64,000 bases of DNA from Micropterix aruncella (Eukaryota; Arthropoda; Insecta; Lepidoptera; Micropterigidae), in NCBI GenBank assembly GCA_944548615.1, contig OX155972.1, positions 6,702,975 to 6,766,974 of the forward strand. The letters are read 5' to 3'. The position numbers and the translations under genes are program-made. The notes below the pieces were generated by a model that was given only the letters and a program-made list of their open reading frames with translations, ran no database searches and was not told the origin of the DNA. Shown piece by piece: positions 39,535-52,239 of the stretch (positions are counted from its first letter, which is position 1; each line of letters begins with the position of its first letter).

Positions 39535-39860
39535 GGCTCTCTAGACAATCAAGCATGCTTGTCAAGCATCGCGACGCGGGCTGGTAAGGGATCGCAAACC
39601 GCAAGATAGGTATATGCAAATATTTTTAATAAATATTTACCAAAAATGCCCTATTTTGTAGTTTATACCAAGGAGTCACGTTAATTAGGTAGACGTAGTT
39701 GATTGATGAATGACGTGACTCACTGGTATAAAACTACAAAATTAGGCATTTTTGGTAAGTGTTAAAAAAATATTTGCATATTTCCTACGGTTTACAATCC
39801 CCTCCCAGCCCGCGACGCAGTACTTGACAAGCATGCTTGATCGTCTAGAGAGCCCCTAAG
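39535..39860. mobile_element. Long-armed foldback element, copy 2
   Basis: Same family as 27008-27303, with GGCTCTCTAGAC and GTCTAGAGAGCCCC ends and better-preserved GCATGCTTGTCAAGC blocks. About 300 bp upstream of the Hus1 start. Confidence 0.78.
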
Positions 39861-41385
39861 GCCATGGGTTGCGTACGTCGCGTACATTGCGTACTTCGGA
39901 CAAAAGTGGCGCTTGCCCTTACCTACCCATTTAATTAAATTGATCTTTTCGCAAAACGCTAACATACCCATTTTCAATCGCTTTTACGTATTAATATTTG
40001 TCTTTATTTTTCGTATTTTAAATTAATGCGCATTCTGGTTTTCATGTTGCATCTGTGATCTGTGAAAGTATGTGTTGTATGACGGCCTAAAGTTGTTAAC
40101 TCGATTATTTATATTATTGCCCTTATCATTTTACTTTCCCGGCCCCCCAAACGACGAGAAGGGAAAGTGTTGTGAACGCGCTTGTGTTTGTCTGGCTGTG
40201 TGTGTGTGTGTGTATTCCTCCACGATATTGCCCAAATGCTTCATCCGATTGAGCTGAAATTCGGCATGCGGGCATCATTTGGTCATGGCAAGAATTGAGA
40301 AGGTTGTGTCATATTTCAATCTCTATATTGGATTTAGAGACTGGAATTTCGATACACAGATGCCTTGTTGGGCCGAAATCACATGGTGAAATTTTGGTTA
40401 AAAAATCTCTATACAAGATACAATAATACTATTTGAATTCCGTCATACATTATAATTACATATTAACGCTATCTGTTGGCTCTTGGCCCAACCTAAGTCG
40501 AGAAACGAACCGCGCTGAGAGAGGGCGCTCATCGATTTTTTCTGAAATTAATATTTAGATGAAATCAGTCCTTGGCTACTTGGCGCAAAAGTCTTTGGGT
40601 TACACAAAGTATTGGTAAAGGTAATTTCCTGATCCTTTGAAATATAGTAGAGTAGTAGGTACCACTTGAATATGGAGATAAAGACCCATCAAATTATAGA
40701 CCAACTCGGTTTTATCACTGATTATGTAGTATATTAGATTGCTCAACGCTTATCCCACATTTTTTGTAAACATAGATTAGGCCGCATATTTATGTTATCT
40801 AAATATTTTTAATTTAATTCAATTTTATATGACAATCAATGCGATGCAAAATCAACGCGTAGTTGTCGTTTAGAACGGGTCTGTAATTCTGTATCCCCTG
40901 GTTTAGGAATAAATAATTATAATGATAAACAACACTGAATGTAAGTTAATCTATTATGTACTAAGTTTAAACAGATATTTTTTTCCTCGAAATACCACAT
41001 TAACGAGGTATTCCAAAGACCTTGATATGATAGTAGGTACTCAGTATTAATACTACTTGTGGTTAGCGCTCCTATATATTTCCCCAATGCTCTTCCTGGT
41101 TACGTAAAATCAGAGCAAAATAATACCCACTTTAAAAGGCTGCTTGGAAATTGCCTTGTCAAAGAGGGACGACAAGGAAATTAAAAAATATTGAACATTG
41201 TAATCTAATCTGGTTATTTGAATATTCGAATCTCATTTTATATTTTAAATATTTTTTAAACATTTTATTGTTATTTATGTAAGTTACCTACATTAAATGT
41301 AATTTGTTTTATATTTACATGACTGCCCAACAAAAAAGGAGTGTAATGTGTTCAGAATTTATCTATATATTAATGTTTTCCGTTT
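39861..41385. other. Intergenic, repeat-like
   Basis: 40200-40460 (CAATCGGA-type, CCCAACGAGG-type words) is an inverted match of 54820-55010, an unnamed interspersed repeat. A TGTG microsatellite lies at 40198-40213. Confidence 0.5.
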
Positions 41386-41389
41386 CTTA

Positions 41390-42320
41390 ATTGCACCATA
41401 ACTACTAAACGCTTAGACCGATATAGAAGAGTGTAGTATTATACTTAGTTCATTCAAATGTTAGAAATTATAGTTTCATAAAACTCAGGTGCACAAATTA
41501 TCGATATATTTTTAAATATGTATGTTTACTATATTTTAACATCAAACTACCAAAAATTATTTAACTTTTTGTTATATATTGTTTTGACAACGAATTGTAC
41601 TTTTTGACTAGGTATTTTTATATTAAATTTTATATTAGGTAACTATATTAAATATTAATGACTTTTTATATCTTTTCTAACATGTAACTTTATTTTAGTT
41701 TTAAGACTACTCCGTTTGTCATTGTCTATTTAATAGAATGTTATATTAAATTCAATGCCAACTATATAATAGAATTCTATTCTATATATTTTATGTATTT
41801 TATATATTATATTATTTTGTTAATAATTTTTTTGAGAACCACATTTCAGGGCAATTTAGTTTAATTAGCATTTTACTAAAACTTTTACATATTCTTTTGT
41901 AATATTAGAGTCCTGTCTACCCTAGAACGGGATAGTCCCAGTTGGGTGACAGAATCAAATAAGCAAAAGGTTTAAGGTTTAACCATTCGGTTCCTTTAGT
42001 TTCCGCTATTCGGTTCCGGTTAGTTTTGTAAGCAAAAACAATGTTTTATAGTAATTAATTCAATTGTCATCCCGAGTTTCATAGAATACAATAACTGTCC
42101 AAATATAATGTAAGTAGTTGTCTAAATGTCCAAATGTCAATAAATTTACATACATGTATCGTGTTTAGTATCAAATGAATGGTCTGAGTACAAATATACA
42201 TGTATCTATATGGATAAATGCATAAACCACAAATATTTAATTAAAAACAGGTAATACAAATAATTATAAATACAACGTTCACTTTCTGTAATGGTAGTCG
42301 TGTTTTTTATAATCTTTTAA
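41390..42320 (+). repeat. AT-rich interspersed repeat, copy 1
   Basis: Similar over most of its length to 50950-51600 (ACTACCAAAAATTATTT, CACATTTCAGGGCAATTTAG, GTCCCAGTTGGGTGACAGAATC). Its right part matches 52240-52474 inverted. No gene; class unknown. Confidence 0.65.
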
Positions 42321-42479
42321 TATATGCACTTGTGTGAATTAGTTCGTAAGTTCTGAAATTGTTGACTAAATATTATATTTGAATTATTAACATAAATATA
42401 GGTATTATATTTGTGCATGTTTGTTATATCTATACGTCTCAGTATAGTGTATCTAGCTCGTTTTAGCAAAAGTGCTTAG

Positions 42480-42910
42480 CTTAGTAGGGCTTTGCAGCTG
42501 CAAGCAGCCGGCTTTTATAAGTTGTTAGTCGACGCTTGCATTATTTCACAATGGCCGTTCGCCAAGGAAGTAGTACGGAGCTCTCCGCCCGCGATCTAAG
42601 AAAATGCAACTCAAGAGCGGAGGGAAATTGTTCGGGTAAAATGCATTATTAAAGCTCGTGCTTTCCGCCTTTTTCGCGACCGGAAGAGCTCTCGGGGAAT
42701 TATGATTTATACCGCCATAAGAAAAAGTGTTTCTCGCTGCTGGTCGGTTGTTTGCGAACATTTCTGAAGACCTTGGGGTAGACATTTTAATCGATAGAGG
42801 AAATGTCGTATGCGAAGTGACGTCATATCTTTGTCATATCTTTTTCGCTGCTGGTCGGTTGTTTGCAATCGTTTCTGAAGACCTGGGGGTGGATTTTTGA
42901 TTATACGTCC
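42480..42910. repeat. Short duplication with CGCTGCTGGTCGGTTGTTTGC
   Basis: Two units at about 42736-42790 and 42846-42905 share the CTGCTGGTCGGTTGTTTGC and TCTGAAGACC words. A short GC-rich patch; no gene recognised. Confidence 0.5.
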
Positions 42911-43019
42911 CGACTACGGAATTCTGCGACTGCCTCTGAGACAACGTAAAAACCTGATCGAGTTTAAAAAATAGAGACATTTATTTATTTATTTAAGAAT
43001 TAATTTCTACTCGTTTAAA

Positions 43020-43225
43020 ACATTGATTTTGCTTACAAAAATAACTGGAACCGAATGGCAAAAACCTAAACCTTATGTTTATTTGATTCTGTCACCCAAC
43101 TGGGACAAGCCCGTTTTAGGGTAGATCTAGGGCTCTAATATTACAATAAAGTATTTAAAAAAATTAGTAAAATGCTCATAAAACTAAATTGCCCTAAAAT
43201 GAGGTCCTCAAAAATAGACTACACA
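43020..43225 (-). repeat. AT-rich interspersed repeat, reverse fragment
   Basis: Contains GATTCTGTCACCCAACTGGGAC and TTGCCCTAAAATGAGGTCC, the reverse complement of parts of 41820-42010. Interrupted by a LINE from about 43226. Confidence 0.65.
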
Positions 43226-44390
43226 TTCATTTGCAACAGGTGGCGAGAGCCAGCATGTACAGGCTATCTGCCCGAGAGAAGGTAAACTGGATCTCACAAG
43301 CACTAAGATCAGTTCTTGACTCAGTCAGTGAAAATCCAACCCTCAACATGGTATCAGACACCATGCTCCCACTCCTAAACTTTGGAAAACTTTTTACAGT
43401 GGAACTGCCGCCCAGAGACGACTGGCTAAAAAGCCAACTGCAATGGGAGGCCAGTAGCCTTAAATGGTATACTGATGGGTCCAAATCGGGACTTGACGTA
43501 GGCTGTGGTATATATGGAGAGCGACCAAACTTCGAAAGAAGTATAAACTTGGGAAAATACGCCTCCATATTCCAAGCGGAGGTTCAGGCCATTATTGAAT
43601 GTGCGGATATCAACCTCCAAAAGGACTACGCCAACCACCGTATCTATATCCACTCGGATAGCAAAGCAGCTCTTATGGCACTAGCCTCGAATACCATTAA
43701 TTCAAAGCTAGTGCAAAACTGTATATCACTACTGAATTCCCTGGGCGAAAAGAACAGGGTAATACTAAGATGGGTTCCCGGCCATGCAGGAATCGAGGGA
43801 AATGAAAAAGCCGACGAACTTGCTAGGACGGGAGCAAAGGGAACGTTATACGGCCCTGAACCTTGCTGTGGCGTACCAAAAAGCCTTGCAAACCTAATGC
43901 TCAAAAACAAATGTGTTTAGAACAATCCGTCAACAACTGGAACAACACGCCAGGGTTGAATCATTCCAAAGCGCTTATTAAGGCTTACGACCGTAAGACG
44001 GCCTGTGATGCCCTATCGCTAAATAGGAACAATCTACGCATACTGGTGAGGGCGCTCACGGGGCATTGTGGCCTGAACAAACACATGTTCAACCTCAAAC
44101 TCAGAGACACAAAAATGTGCAGGTTCTGCCAAGGGGCAGAGGAAACTCCCCAGCACCTCATGTGCGAGTGTGGCCCGCTGATGCGTAAAAGATACACCCA
44201 CTTGGGTGGTCACTACCTCCAACCTGAGGAGGTAAAACAATCTGGCGCCAAAAGCCTGCTGCGGTTCTTAAATAACACGAGGCTTAGCGCAGAACTATAG
44301 TAGGTGGCGAACACAATAGATCAGCAATGGTCGCAGTGTTACAAGGCTCATGAAGACCTTAGAAAAGCCCCACTCAACAAATAAATAATA
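43226..44390 (+). mobile_element. 5'-truncated LINE with RNase H and zinc knuckle
   Basis: Frame 43231-43920 has an RNase H domain: L-K-W-Y-T-D-G-S-K, Q-A-E-V-Q-A-I-I-E, I-H-S-D-S-K-A-A-L and G-H-A-G-I-E-G-N-E-K-A-D-E-L-A-R. It is followed after a frameshift near 43910 by C-R-F-C-Q-G-A-E-E-T-P-Q-H-L-M-C-E-C and a stop at 44300. RNase H after RT is typical of I, R1, LOA and related clades. The end is AAATAAATAATAA. A second copy is at 56463-58000. Confidence 0.88.
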
Positions 44391-44690
44391 ATATCTCAAT
44401 AACCAAAGAGTGGATTTTTAATATTTTAACAACTTTCCGAAAAATAAAAGAACTCGATGCAGGCGGAGTTTAATTAAAAGCTTGATGAGCTTCTCTGCTA
44501 TCCGAGAAGTTTTTCTCGACGATGAAATTAAAATGTACTTCACGAGGAGCACTCTCTTGAGCGCAGAGTTTTTCCTCCTCGTACGAATGCTTTAAGGGAG
44601 ATAATTAATGACTCAGTGCAGATATTTTATAATATCTCACAAGGATCCCTAATAAATATAAATAAAATCTGAAGTCATATTTTGAAATGT
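44391..44690. other. Intergenic, no gene seen
   Basis: Two short Glu/Leu-like GAGAAG blocks with local inverted repeats near 44500-44530. Nothing recognisable. Confidence 0.4.
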
Positions 44691-44699
44691 TTATTGTTG

Positions 44700-45530
44700 C
44701 TGGAAACTTTATCTTTTTAGGGTGAATATCTATTAAAGGTCAATCGAGGTGAGGGACCTGGGAATTACATTTGATACGCAGTTGAATTTCTGTGCACACA
44801 TTACAAATATTTGCAATAGTGCTAGCAAAATGGTCGGTTTTGTTATTCGCATATGCAAACAGTTTAATAATATTCATTTAATGTTTCTACTATATAATTG
44901 TTTAGTCCCTAGCATACTTGAATATAACTCGGTCATCTGGTGTACAAGTGAAAACAAATACATTCAGATGGTAGAGCGTATTCAAAGAAATTTTTTAAGA
45001 TATATTTATTACAGAAAGTACAATATTTATTCATACTTATTTCCGTCCGATTTTGTGCTAGGAATGGTAGGATACAGTCTTGAAACGCGTTGATATATTT
45101 CCCTAATTATATTTGCATATAAATTAATTCAAGGAACTATTTATTTGCCAGATATACTATGTAAGTTTGAATTGTACGTACCGATAAATTACACAGCGAA
45201 GAGATCGCATCGTACCATCGTACAAATATTTTTGTAGACAGGCCAGTGGGAAGGGTTATAGCTCTTCTTAATTCCTTACCCACAGAAAAAGACATCTTTT
45301 GTATATCCCTTTGGCAGCTAAAAAGGCAACTCCCCGCTATCTCATGTTTATCATAATCTGTCTTTTATTTAGTTTTATATTTTTATGTTTTTTTCTTGTT
45401 CAATTTTAGCATTAATTTAGTTATGTAATTCATGTTTTTTAGACTTACACTCTAGCTTTAATATTCAAGGGCGAATTGGATTCGTCTGTAATGCTCTTGA
45501 ATAATATTGAAACTAATAAATAAATAAATT
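44700..45530 (+). mobile_element. Jockey-like LINE 3' end
   Basis: L-G-I-T-F-D-T-Q-L-N-F, H-I-T-N-I-C-N-S-A-S-K-M-V-G-F and L-E-Y-N-S-V-I-W are the RT thumb region, then decayed sequence and an AATAAATAAATAAATT end (45515-45530). Confidence 0.8.
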
Positions 45531-46440
45531 AAGCGGGCTACTCACACGCCTGCAGCAGAGGCAATCTAGGGTGAAAAGTGGGGAGGACCCTTAATTGTGA
45601 TGTGTATAGTCAATTTCCTAGATTTATTTTTATTTATTTATTTTAAACAAACATTTTTTAAATTATTTTATTTTATCTGTTTATACATAACAAACACAAA
45701 ATATAACAATAAAACTATTAATTATATGTTAACACTATCTATCTACAATGTACAGTACATATCTCCGTCATTATACCTTATTTATAATATGCGAAATTCA
45801 TAAAATGGTCATACCAAGTAATGGTGCGAAGTAAACGACGACCCACATTCACATGACCATGCGCAGCGCATGCCCAACTAGGCCGAGTAAAACCTGTATC
45901 TGGGCATACGATTTATTTTCAGACTTGGGTGGAGAAGCATAACTGACGTAGGACACATACACTTATACACACGCACATACATATACACATCTGTACATAT
46001 ACATATTCATACATACACACATACACATATAGGTTACATTGTGTTTATTATTTTATATCACATTTATGCAGGTATATTATTTCCAAGAGATGATTTGCAG
46101 AAGATCATTCTCTGTCCTTGAACGACCTATATCGTCAAGAAGCCATTTTTTTATTTGATTGGCCCTCCGGCAGGGCAGCAGGGGCCAACACCTTCCTACA
46201 TGCCCAGATCATCCCTGCCGCCTAGATGCCATCGGACTGTAATAGCGAGAGTAATTTTGACTGAAACAAAAAAAAGCAAACTAAGATATTAATTTGTACA
46301 TTTGTATTTTCTATATGAACTAAAAAAAATATGAACAACTTTTCAAGGATTTAAATAAATAAAATCGATTTTCGCCCGAAAATATTGTGTTTAACTAGTA
46401 GTAGTAGTAGTACCTCCAATCATGATGAACAGTACAACCT
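45531..46440. other. Intergenic, no gene seen
   Basis: Includes an ACACATAC microsatellite (45953-46025) and a GC-rich patch at 46160-46230. Confidence 0.45.
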
Positions 46441-46449
46441 TATGACATC

Positions 46450-46580
46450 AAGGAAACAGCTGGACCTGTCTCGATGAGGGAAACGGACAACCGATCCGGA
46501 TGGAGAGTGATTGGAGAAGCGTATGCCCAACGGTGGGCGAATGAGCGCTGATGAAGAAGAAAAAGAAGAAGTAGTAGTAG
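46450..46580 (+). pseudogene. LINE ORF2 tail
   Basis: E-T-D-N-R-S-G-W-R-V-I-G-E-A-Y-A-Q-R-W then stop, like the D-R-x-x-W-R end of RTE-type LINEs, followed by GAAGAA and GTAGTA repeats. Confidence 0.55.
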
Positions 46581-46689
46581 TTTTCTGACTTTTTTAGTTC
46601 ATATAGAAGAGAATTAAGAAATCTTTTAATATTTTTTAGAACAATTCGATCCATTAAGCAGTTTTTTATCACCGTCACAGAACAAGAAT

Positions 46690-47400
46690 AAAATGGTTTT
46701 AAGAAAAACGCGTTTAATTTTTTTTTAAAAACCAGTACTTAGTTTTTTATACTGTCAGTAATCTGCAACTATCAGCGATTCCAGAGGTAAAAGATTCATA
46801 ATTAGATGAATGAAACATTTCTGAAAGATTCATGAATAGATGATTCAACGTTAAGTTTAAAAAATCATGAAAACATGTTTTTATGGCCGTCCAAACCAGT
46901 CCTTCTCCTTAATTTGACCCCTATTAAATCGCCGCTCCGGGCAAGTACCCCGGGTTGCCCCCTTCCCCCTCCCCCCATTCGTGGCTGTCGCCATTAAAAC
47001 ATTGATATCCAGACTTAACTAAACCCACATAATCCTTGAGCGCTACACAATCTTCTTTCTCCAATTTGAATGGAATGAGCGCTAAATCCATTCCTAATCC
47101 AATTGGTAAAGTGGAAAGTGGTCATCCAATTGCGGGGATATTGCAGGAGGGCGACTGCAGCCGTATTACACGGGGATTTCGACGCAATCACGGCAGGCGT
47201 AATAAGAGGAAAATGCTCTGCCGTTATGGTCCCTCGTTTCCGCTGTACACTGTTAGATAGGTGCTGTAAAAATATTCCCCAGGTGGTTGGAATGGTAGGT
47301 AGAAACGCGATAGTGGCGAGACTCGGTATCTGGACCTCATATTAATAACTTAATAATTGTAAAATCACATTTCTAAAAACAAGCCTTTATTAAAATGCAC
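46690..47400. other. Intergenic, no gene seen
   Basis: C-rich stretch at 46950-46978; otherwise no frame with family features. Confidence 0.4.
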
Positions 47401-47840
47401 TGTCCCGAGCCAACTCTGGATGCAGCAGCCATGTCATAGTGGAACTTAAAACGGGCTATCATAATTGAATGCTATACAGAACTTCGTGTTTGTGCTGTTG
47501 ACCGTTGATGAGTCCCCTCGTTGAAAGCCAAGCCTAGATGCAGCAGCCCTGTGAGCAGCAGCGCTGAAATGCGTATACAACATTTCGTTTCTCTGCTGTC
47601 AACTATTGAGGAGTCCCCTCGTTGGAAGCAATCCCTGGGCGCAGCAGCCTTGTCGCGGTGAAACTTAGAACGTGCTGTCATATTTGAATGCTTATACAAA
47701 ATTTTGTTTCTGTGCTGCTGACCGTTGAGGAGTCCCCTCATAGTAAGCCAACCCTGGGGACAGCAGCCATGCCATAGTGAAATTTAGAATAGGCTATGAT
47801 AATTGAATGAGTATAAAAAAATGTGTGTCTGTGCTGTAGA
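47401..47840 (+). repeat. Minisatellite, four units of about 101-119 bp
   Basis: CAGCAGCC recurs at 47423, 47541, 47642 and 47761. Units share GAGTCCCCTC and TGTGCTG blocks. A related sequence follows at 47830-48000. Confidence 0.75.
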
Positions 47841-48420
47841 CCATGGAAGATTATCCTCGTCGGGAGCCGTTCCTGGGTGTAGAATTAGGTCATGCTCATC
47901 ATAAAAATACAGTTTCATCAGAACTGAACCAACATGTAAATTTTCAATTTCATAGTATAATAGGAAGTGGTTCTAATTCAGCTTCCAAGATTTGACCTAA
48001 ACAAACATACTGACAAACATTGCAAGGCAAATATAAATTAATAGTTTAAAAAAACACTAAAAACACGCTTTTGGGCTATGATACGATATTCACATACACA
48101 CAGCTATGATACGATATTCCATCATGGAATGCCAGTGCCTATCTTCCGGCTTCATCATCAGACCTTGAAACCTAATCGTGGTCAAAGTTCATTCCAAGAC
48201 TTTTCTAACAAGTCCAAACACAGCTATGATACGATGTTCCATCATGAAGTTCCAGTTCATATCTTCCGACTCCATCATCAGATCAGTTCGACAGTACCTA
48301 CCATATTATTGTATTGTCATCAGAACTACATACAGCTGCCAATTTTCATGACGCTACGATCCTTGGAAGATGGTTAAATTAGTTACCTTAGATTCCATTA
48401 CATAGTTACATACAGGTCGA
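47830..48420 (+). repeat. Repeat unit with intact empty site, and a GCTATGATACGAT tandem
   Basis: 47830-48040 is a paralogue of 48440-48590 plus 49274-49350. At 48075-48300 two units contain AGCTATGATACGAT and CCATCATG. Confidence 0.7.
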
Positions 48421-48590
48421 CCTAATAAAAGCGTGTTAAAAAAATGTGCGTCTGTGCTGTAGACCATGGAAGATTATCCTCGTCGGGAGCCGATCCTGGG
48501 TGTAGAATTAGGTCATGCTCATGATAAAAATGCAGTGTCATCGGAACTGAACCAACAGATACAATTTCAAATTTATAGTATAATAGGAAG

Positions 48591-49273
48591 TGTGAGGGAC
48601 CACCCCTCAAGACTCCAAATTGTTCGGTGTGAGGTGGTGGTATCAACTTGCGAGTTATCTCCGTATTAAAAGGCGGTTTTGATTGAAGTAGAAGGAATTT
48701 ATTGATCGAAGGTTTGAATATTGCCAGTTATAACGCTTGCCCAAGTAACGAGTGCCCGGATTACTTTATCGAGACGCGAGGGTTGCGCGACGGAGGTTAT
48801 GTGGGAATAGTGGATGAGGATTGTGCGTGTGCTCCTAGTATCCTGTACTGGGCACGGCTCGAGTCTGTGGGATTACAGACTGATGCTTCGAGACTCAGGG
48901 AGAAATGAGGAAAGGAAACCAAGGAGCCGGATTCGTTGACCTAACTCGTGAGAGAGAGTGCCGAATGCCGTCCCAACCTTGGGGGAAAGTGATCACTCGG
49001 GGAATGATATGTGACCGAGAAGTTGGGACACCAAAGTGTGCCGTCGCTATCTGGAGACATGACCACTCGAGGAATGATAATTTGGTTGCTTTTTCGCCGG
49101 TTTATATAGGCCGTGAAATGATGCCAATCCAAAAATATTCCGAGTAAAAGTATTGTTTCATCGTGCTGATTCATAGCTGCTCGAGTCAAAATAATAGCTG
49201 AATTGTGTCTGTGGCTTTCACTGGAAATCGATGCATTTGCTGATCGCATGTAATGGACTTAAGGTCCGTTACA
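48591..49273. mobile_element. Solo LTR, 683 bp
   Basis: Starts TGTGAGGG, ends GTTACA, flanked by GAAG (48587-48590, 49274-49277). The paralogous sequence near 47967 is uninterrupted at the same point, proving insertion. No internal gene: the element was lost by LTR recombination. A 4-bp duplication suggests a Gypsy-type element. Strand unknown. Confidence 0.8.
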
Positions 49274-49436
49274 GAAGTGGTTCTAATTCAGCTTGCAAGA
49301 TTTGATCTAAACAAACATAGTGACAAACATTGCAAGGTAAATAAAAGCTAGTAATTATAGAAAATAGATACTCATTTGGCAAGACTAGCTATGTGGTATA
49401 AGATTGCACAACTTCATATTTTGGGGAGCTAATGTG

Positions 49437-50790
49437 ACCTGTCGCAGTTTGGCCGCTAAGACCCATGTGTTCAGGGTCGGTCAAACTCCAGGGTCAACAC
49501 GCATCCGGCGGCCTTCATGCAGAAGTGCGAGCCCGTGTAAGACTCCGGCCTGCGGGCTGGTTTCCCCCAGGAGTCAACCTTTGGACGCTCCTGGACGGTT
49601 TGCGCACCGTGCGGCGTCAGCCAATCGATTGTGCGTTCTGACCGACAGCCGGGGGGTTTGAACACAGTAATATTCAGTATTCAGTATTCAATTTATTCAT
49701 TCAGAATATACAATAAAAGCATGAGTTATGAATTAAAGCTACTTAATTATCGCATATTGGAATTCGACAGTTGCTAGTAATGTATTAATATTATGTAGAT
49801 ATAAAACTATTAGGGCATAAATATTAATTCGATATTAGCGTTGACTAAAGTCGGCTTTACACGGTAGACAAATAAAATGTTAAAAAATAAAGCTGAATCA
49901 TGTACATGAGTACCTATACATATAAAAAAGATAATTATTATAAGAATATTAATAGTCATCTTAGGCACTTTATACAAAAAAGAATCACACAATAGGAAGT
50001 ATCAAAACAAAATTGGAAAAAACAACGTATGTATATGATCAGTTATGTTAAATTACACATTGTAATCTACATGTTAAATATTAAATTTATAATATTATTA
50101 TTAAACAATAAGAACTAAAATGAGGTACCTGAAAATACATATTAATGTTATTCTCATTTGAAAGTATTGGCATGCTCAAAAAAATCACCCAGATTATAGA
50201 AACCATGTGTGGATTGCAGATTTTGTTTGACAAATCTTTTAAACGCCTTTGTTTCCATCTTTCTTGTGGACAGTGGTAGCTGGTTAAAGAGCTTATAGCT
50301 CAAATATCCAAAGGACTTTTGTGTCTGCGTAAGGCGTAATGTTTGCTGCGTAAGTCGTAATGTTTCCTAAAGAGCGGGGTAGTTGTTAACCTTATGGCAA
50401 CTGCTCTTGAAACGACCATTCGGCCACCCGATCCCGGGTGAAAAAGTCGGACAAAGGATGCCGTGGTCCGCAATAGATTCGGTAGACCGTATCACTGCGA
50501 TTTCGATCCTGAAACCAGTCAAGAGGCAGGAGGTATCCTGAAGGTTAATTTCAGACGGAGAAATTCTTCCAAACTCTTAGCCAGGGGCGAGGCTGCCCGC
50601 TGGGTACCTTTCCCCGTGCCTCGTCGTGAGGCATTGGCCTCTGACGGGCAGGTGGCGTAACAAGTCAATGGATTCTTTTTCGTCCCAAGTCTTCTGCGCT
50701 CACCTCACGGAGAACAGAACGATCCAATATCGTTAAAACTCCCTGAGGTGACGGATTCGCCCGTTGCAGTAGGGACAGCTCTAGTTGTGT
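49437..50790 (-). repeat. GC-rich repeat family, copy 5, split by a LINE
   Basis: 3' part 49437-49670 and 5' part 50366-50790 together cover the family, in reverse orientation. About 690 bp of LINE sequence lies between. Confidence 0.75.
49675..50360 (-). mobile_element. 5'-truncated LINE inside GC-rich repeat
   Basis: The minus strand encodes S-Y-K-L-F-N-Q-L-P-L-S-T-R-K-M and F-K-R-F-V-K-Q-N-L (50300-50180), a LINE ORF2 end, then an AT-rich 3' UTR ending in TACTGAA repeats (49674-49690). Confidence 0.7.
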
Positions 50791-50889
50791 CTTGTTTATG
50801 CATTAGATCGACAAAATTGAAATGAAAGTCCGTCAATTTTATTTTATCGGAAAATGGTAAACCAGTCGTTAATCGAAACCGGGACATTA

Positions 50890-50935
50890 CAAAGTAAGAT
50901 CAGGCGACCTAACCACTATGCCACCGGGCCGTGTA
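50890..50935 (-). repeat. tRNA-derived SINE, truncated copy 4
   Basis: Reverse copy of the first half of the SINE head (A box, CACTATGCCACCGGGCC on the + strand). Confidence 0.7.
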
Positions 50936-50949
50936 TTTTTATAGGCATT

Positions 50950-51600
50950 TTTTATAGGGTTATCGAATCATGACAGACTAACCATATATCAAATGTTTGA
51001 AATAATAGTTTAATAAAACTTAGGTTCACAAATTTAAACATATTTTTAAACATGTATGTTGAATATATTTTAATATTGAACTAACTACCAAAAATTATTT
51101 GACTTTGTTGTTATATATTATTTTGACAATGAATTGTACTTTTTTTGACTAGATATTTTCATATTAAATCCTTTATTACTTAACATATTTATATTAAATA
51201 TTAATGACGAATGTTTCTTTCTTTTTTCACATATAATTTTATTTGTATTATTTAATCGAATTTTATATTATTGCCGATTATATAATGGAATTGATTTTTT
51301 TTATTATATTATCTTTTAATATTTTTTTTAATTATTATTATTTTTTTACTTTTTTTTTGAAGACCACATTTTAGGGCAATTTAGTGTTATTAGCTTTTTA
51401 ATAAAACTTGTACATCTATAAGCAATCAAGCAATCAAGCAAACTTGATTGTAATATTAGAGTCCTGTCCACCCTAGAACGGGCTAGTCCCAGTTGGGTGA
51501 CAGAATCAAATAAGCAATAGGTTAAGGTTTTGCCATTCGGTTCCTGTTATTTTTGTAAGCAAATCAATGTTTTATAGTAATTAATTCTTAAATTAAAAAA
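50950..51600 (+). repeat. AT-rich interspersed repeat, copy 2
   Basis: Diverged copy of 41480-42060 with the GTCCCAGTTGGGTGACAG core at 51487. Confidence 0.65.
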
Positions 51601-52239
51601 AAAATAAAAAAAATGCTGGGAATTCCCTTGGCTGTGATATCAAATAAACTGCAAAGGCGTTCAAAAATCAATTTAGGAAGCATTTCAAAATGCTACATGC
51701 CACGCGCTTTAGTGAAACAAGGTTTTTTCAAACACACAAATTTGGCGTCCCCCGGTTTGCCCCCCCCCCCCCCACTCACAAATAAGAGGCTGTTTCACGT
51801 GACTGTGATGGAAATTTTCAGTGGAATTTATTGAAAAGTATATTTAATATAATTAAATTACATCGGAATTAAAGCAGACCTGCGGATTCGTCATCTTTTC
51901 CTCCTCCCATCCGATTCGGGGAAGAATTCAGAATGTTTTTATAATATCCATATCAATGGATCGGCAGTGCCAAATGTCCTTTGATACAGAAACAGAAACA
52001 GAAACAGAAGAGCCCTTAAATGATTTAATTTGCGCCGCTTCGTCCTTCCAATTCAGATTTTCATGAGTGGCAGTTTGTTTTGTCAATGGTATCCGTTTTC
52101 GTCAAGTGGCGGAAATAAAAAACACAGGTACATAATTGCAAAAACGTTGACAATAGAGAAACACAAACAACTTGACAAAGCAACTAACCAAACAATACAT
52201 GCACGAATATACCTAGAACCTATAACAAGTAAATATATT

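Noticed and set aside
42546..42785. 79-codon minus ORF
   Set aside because: No recognisable domain and it crosses a local duplication; not supported as a gene.
47401..48300. CRISPR-like array
   Set aside because: Units are 100-119 bp and diverged with no constant short repeat or spacers, in a eukaryotic genome; a minisatellite.
51613..51834. 73-codon ORF with poly-Pro
   Set aside because: The proline run comes from a poly-C tract in an old repeat.
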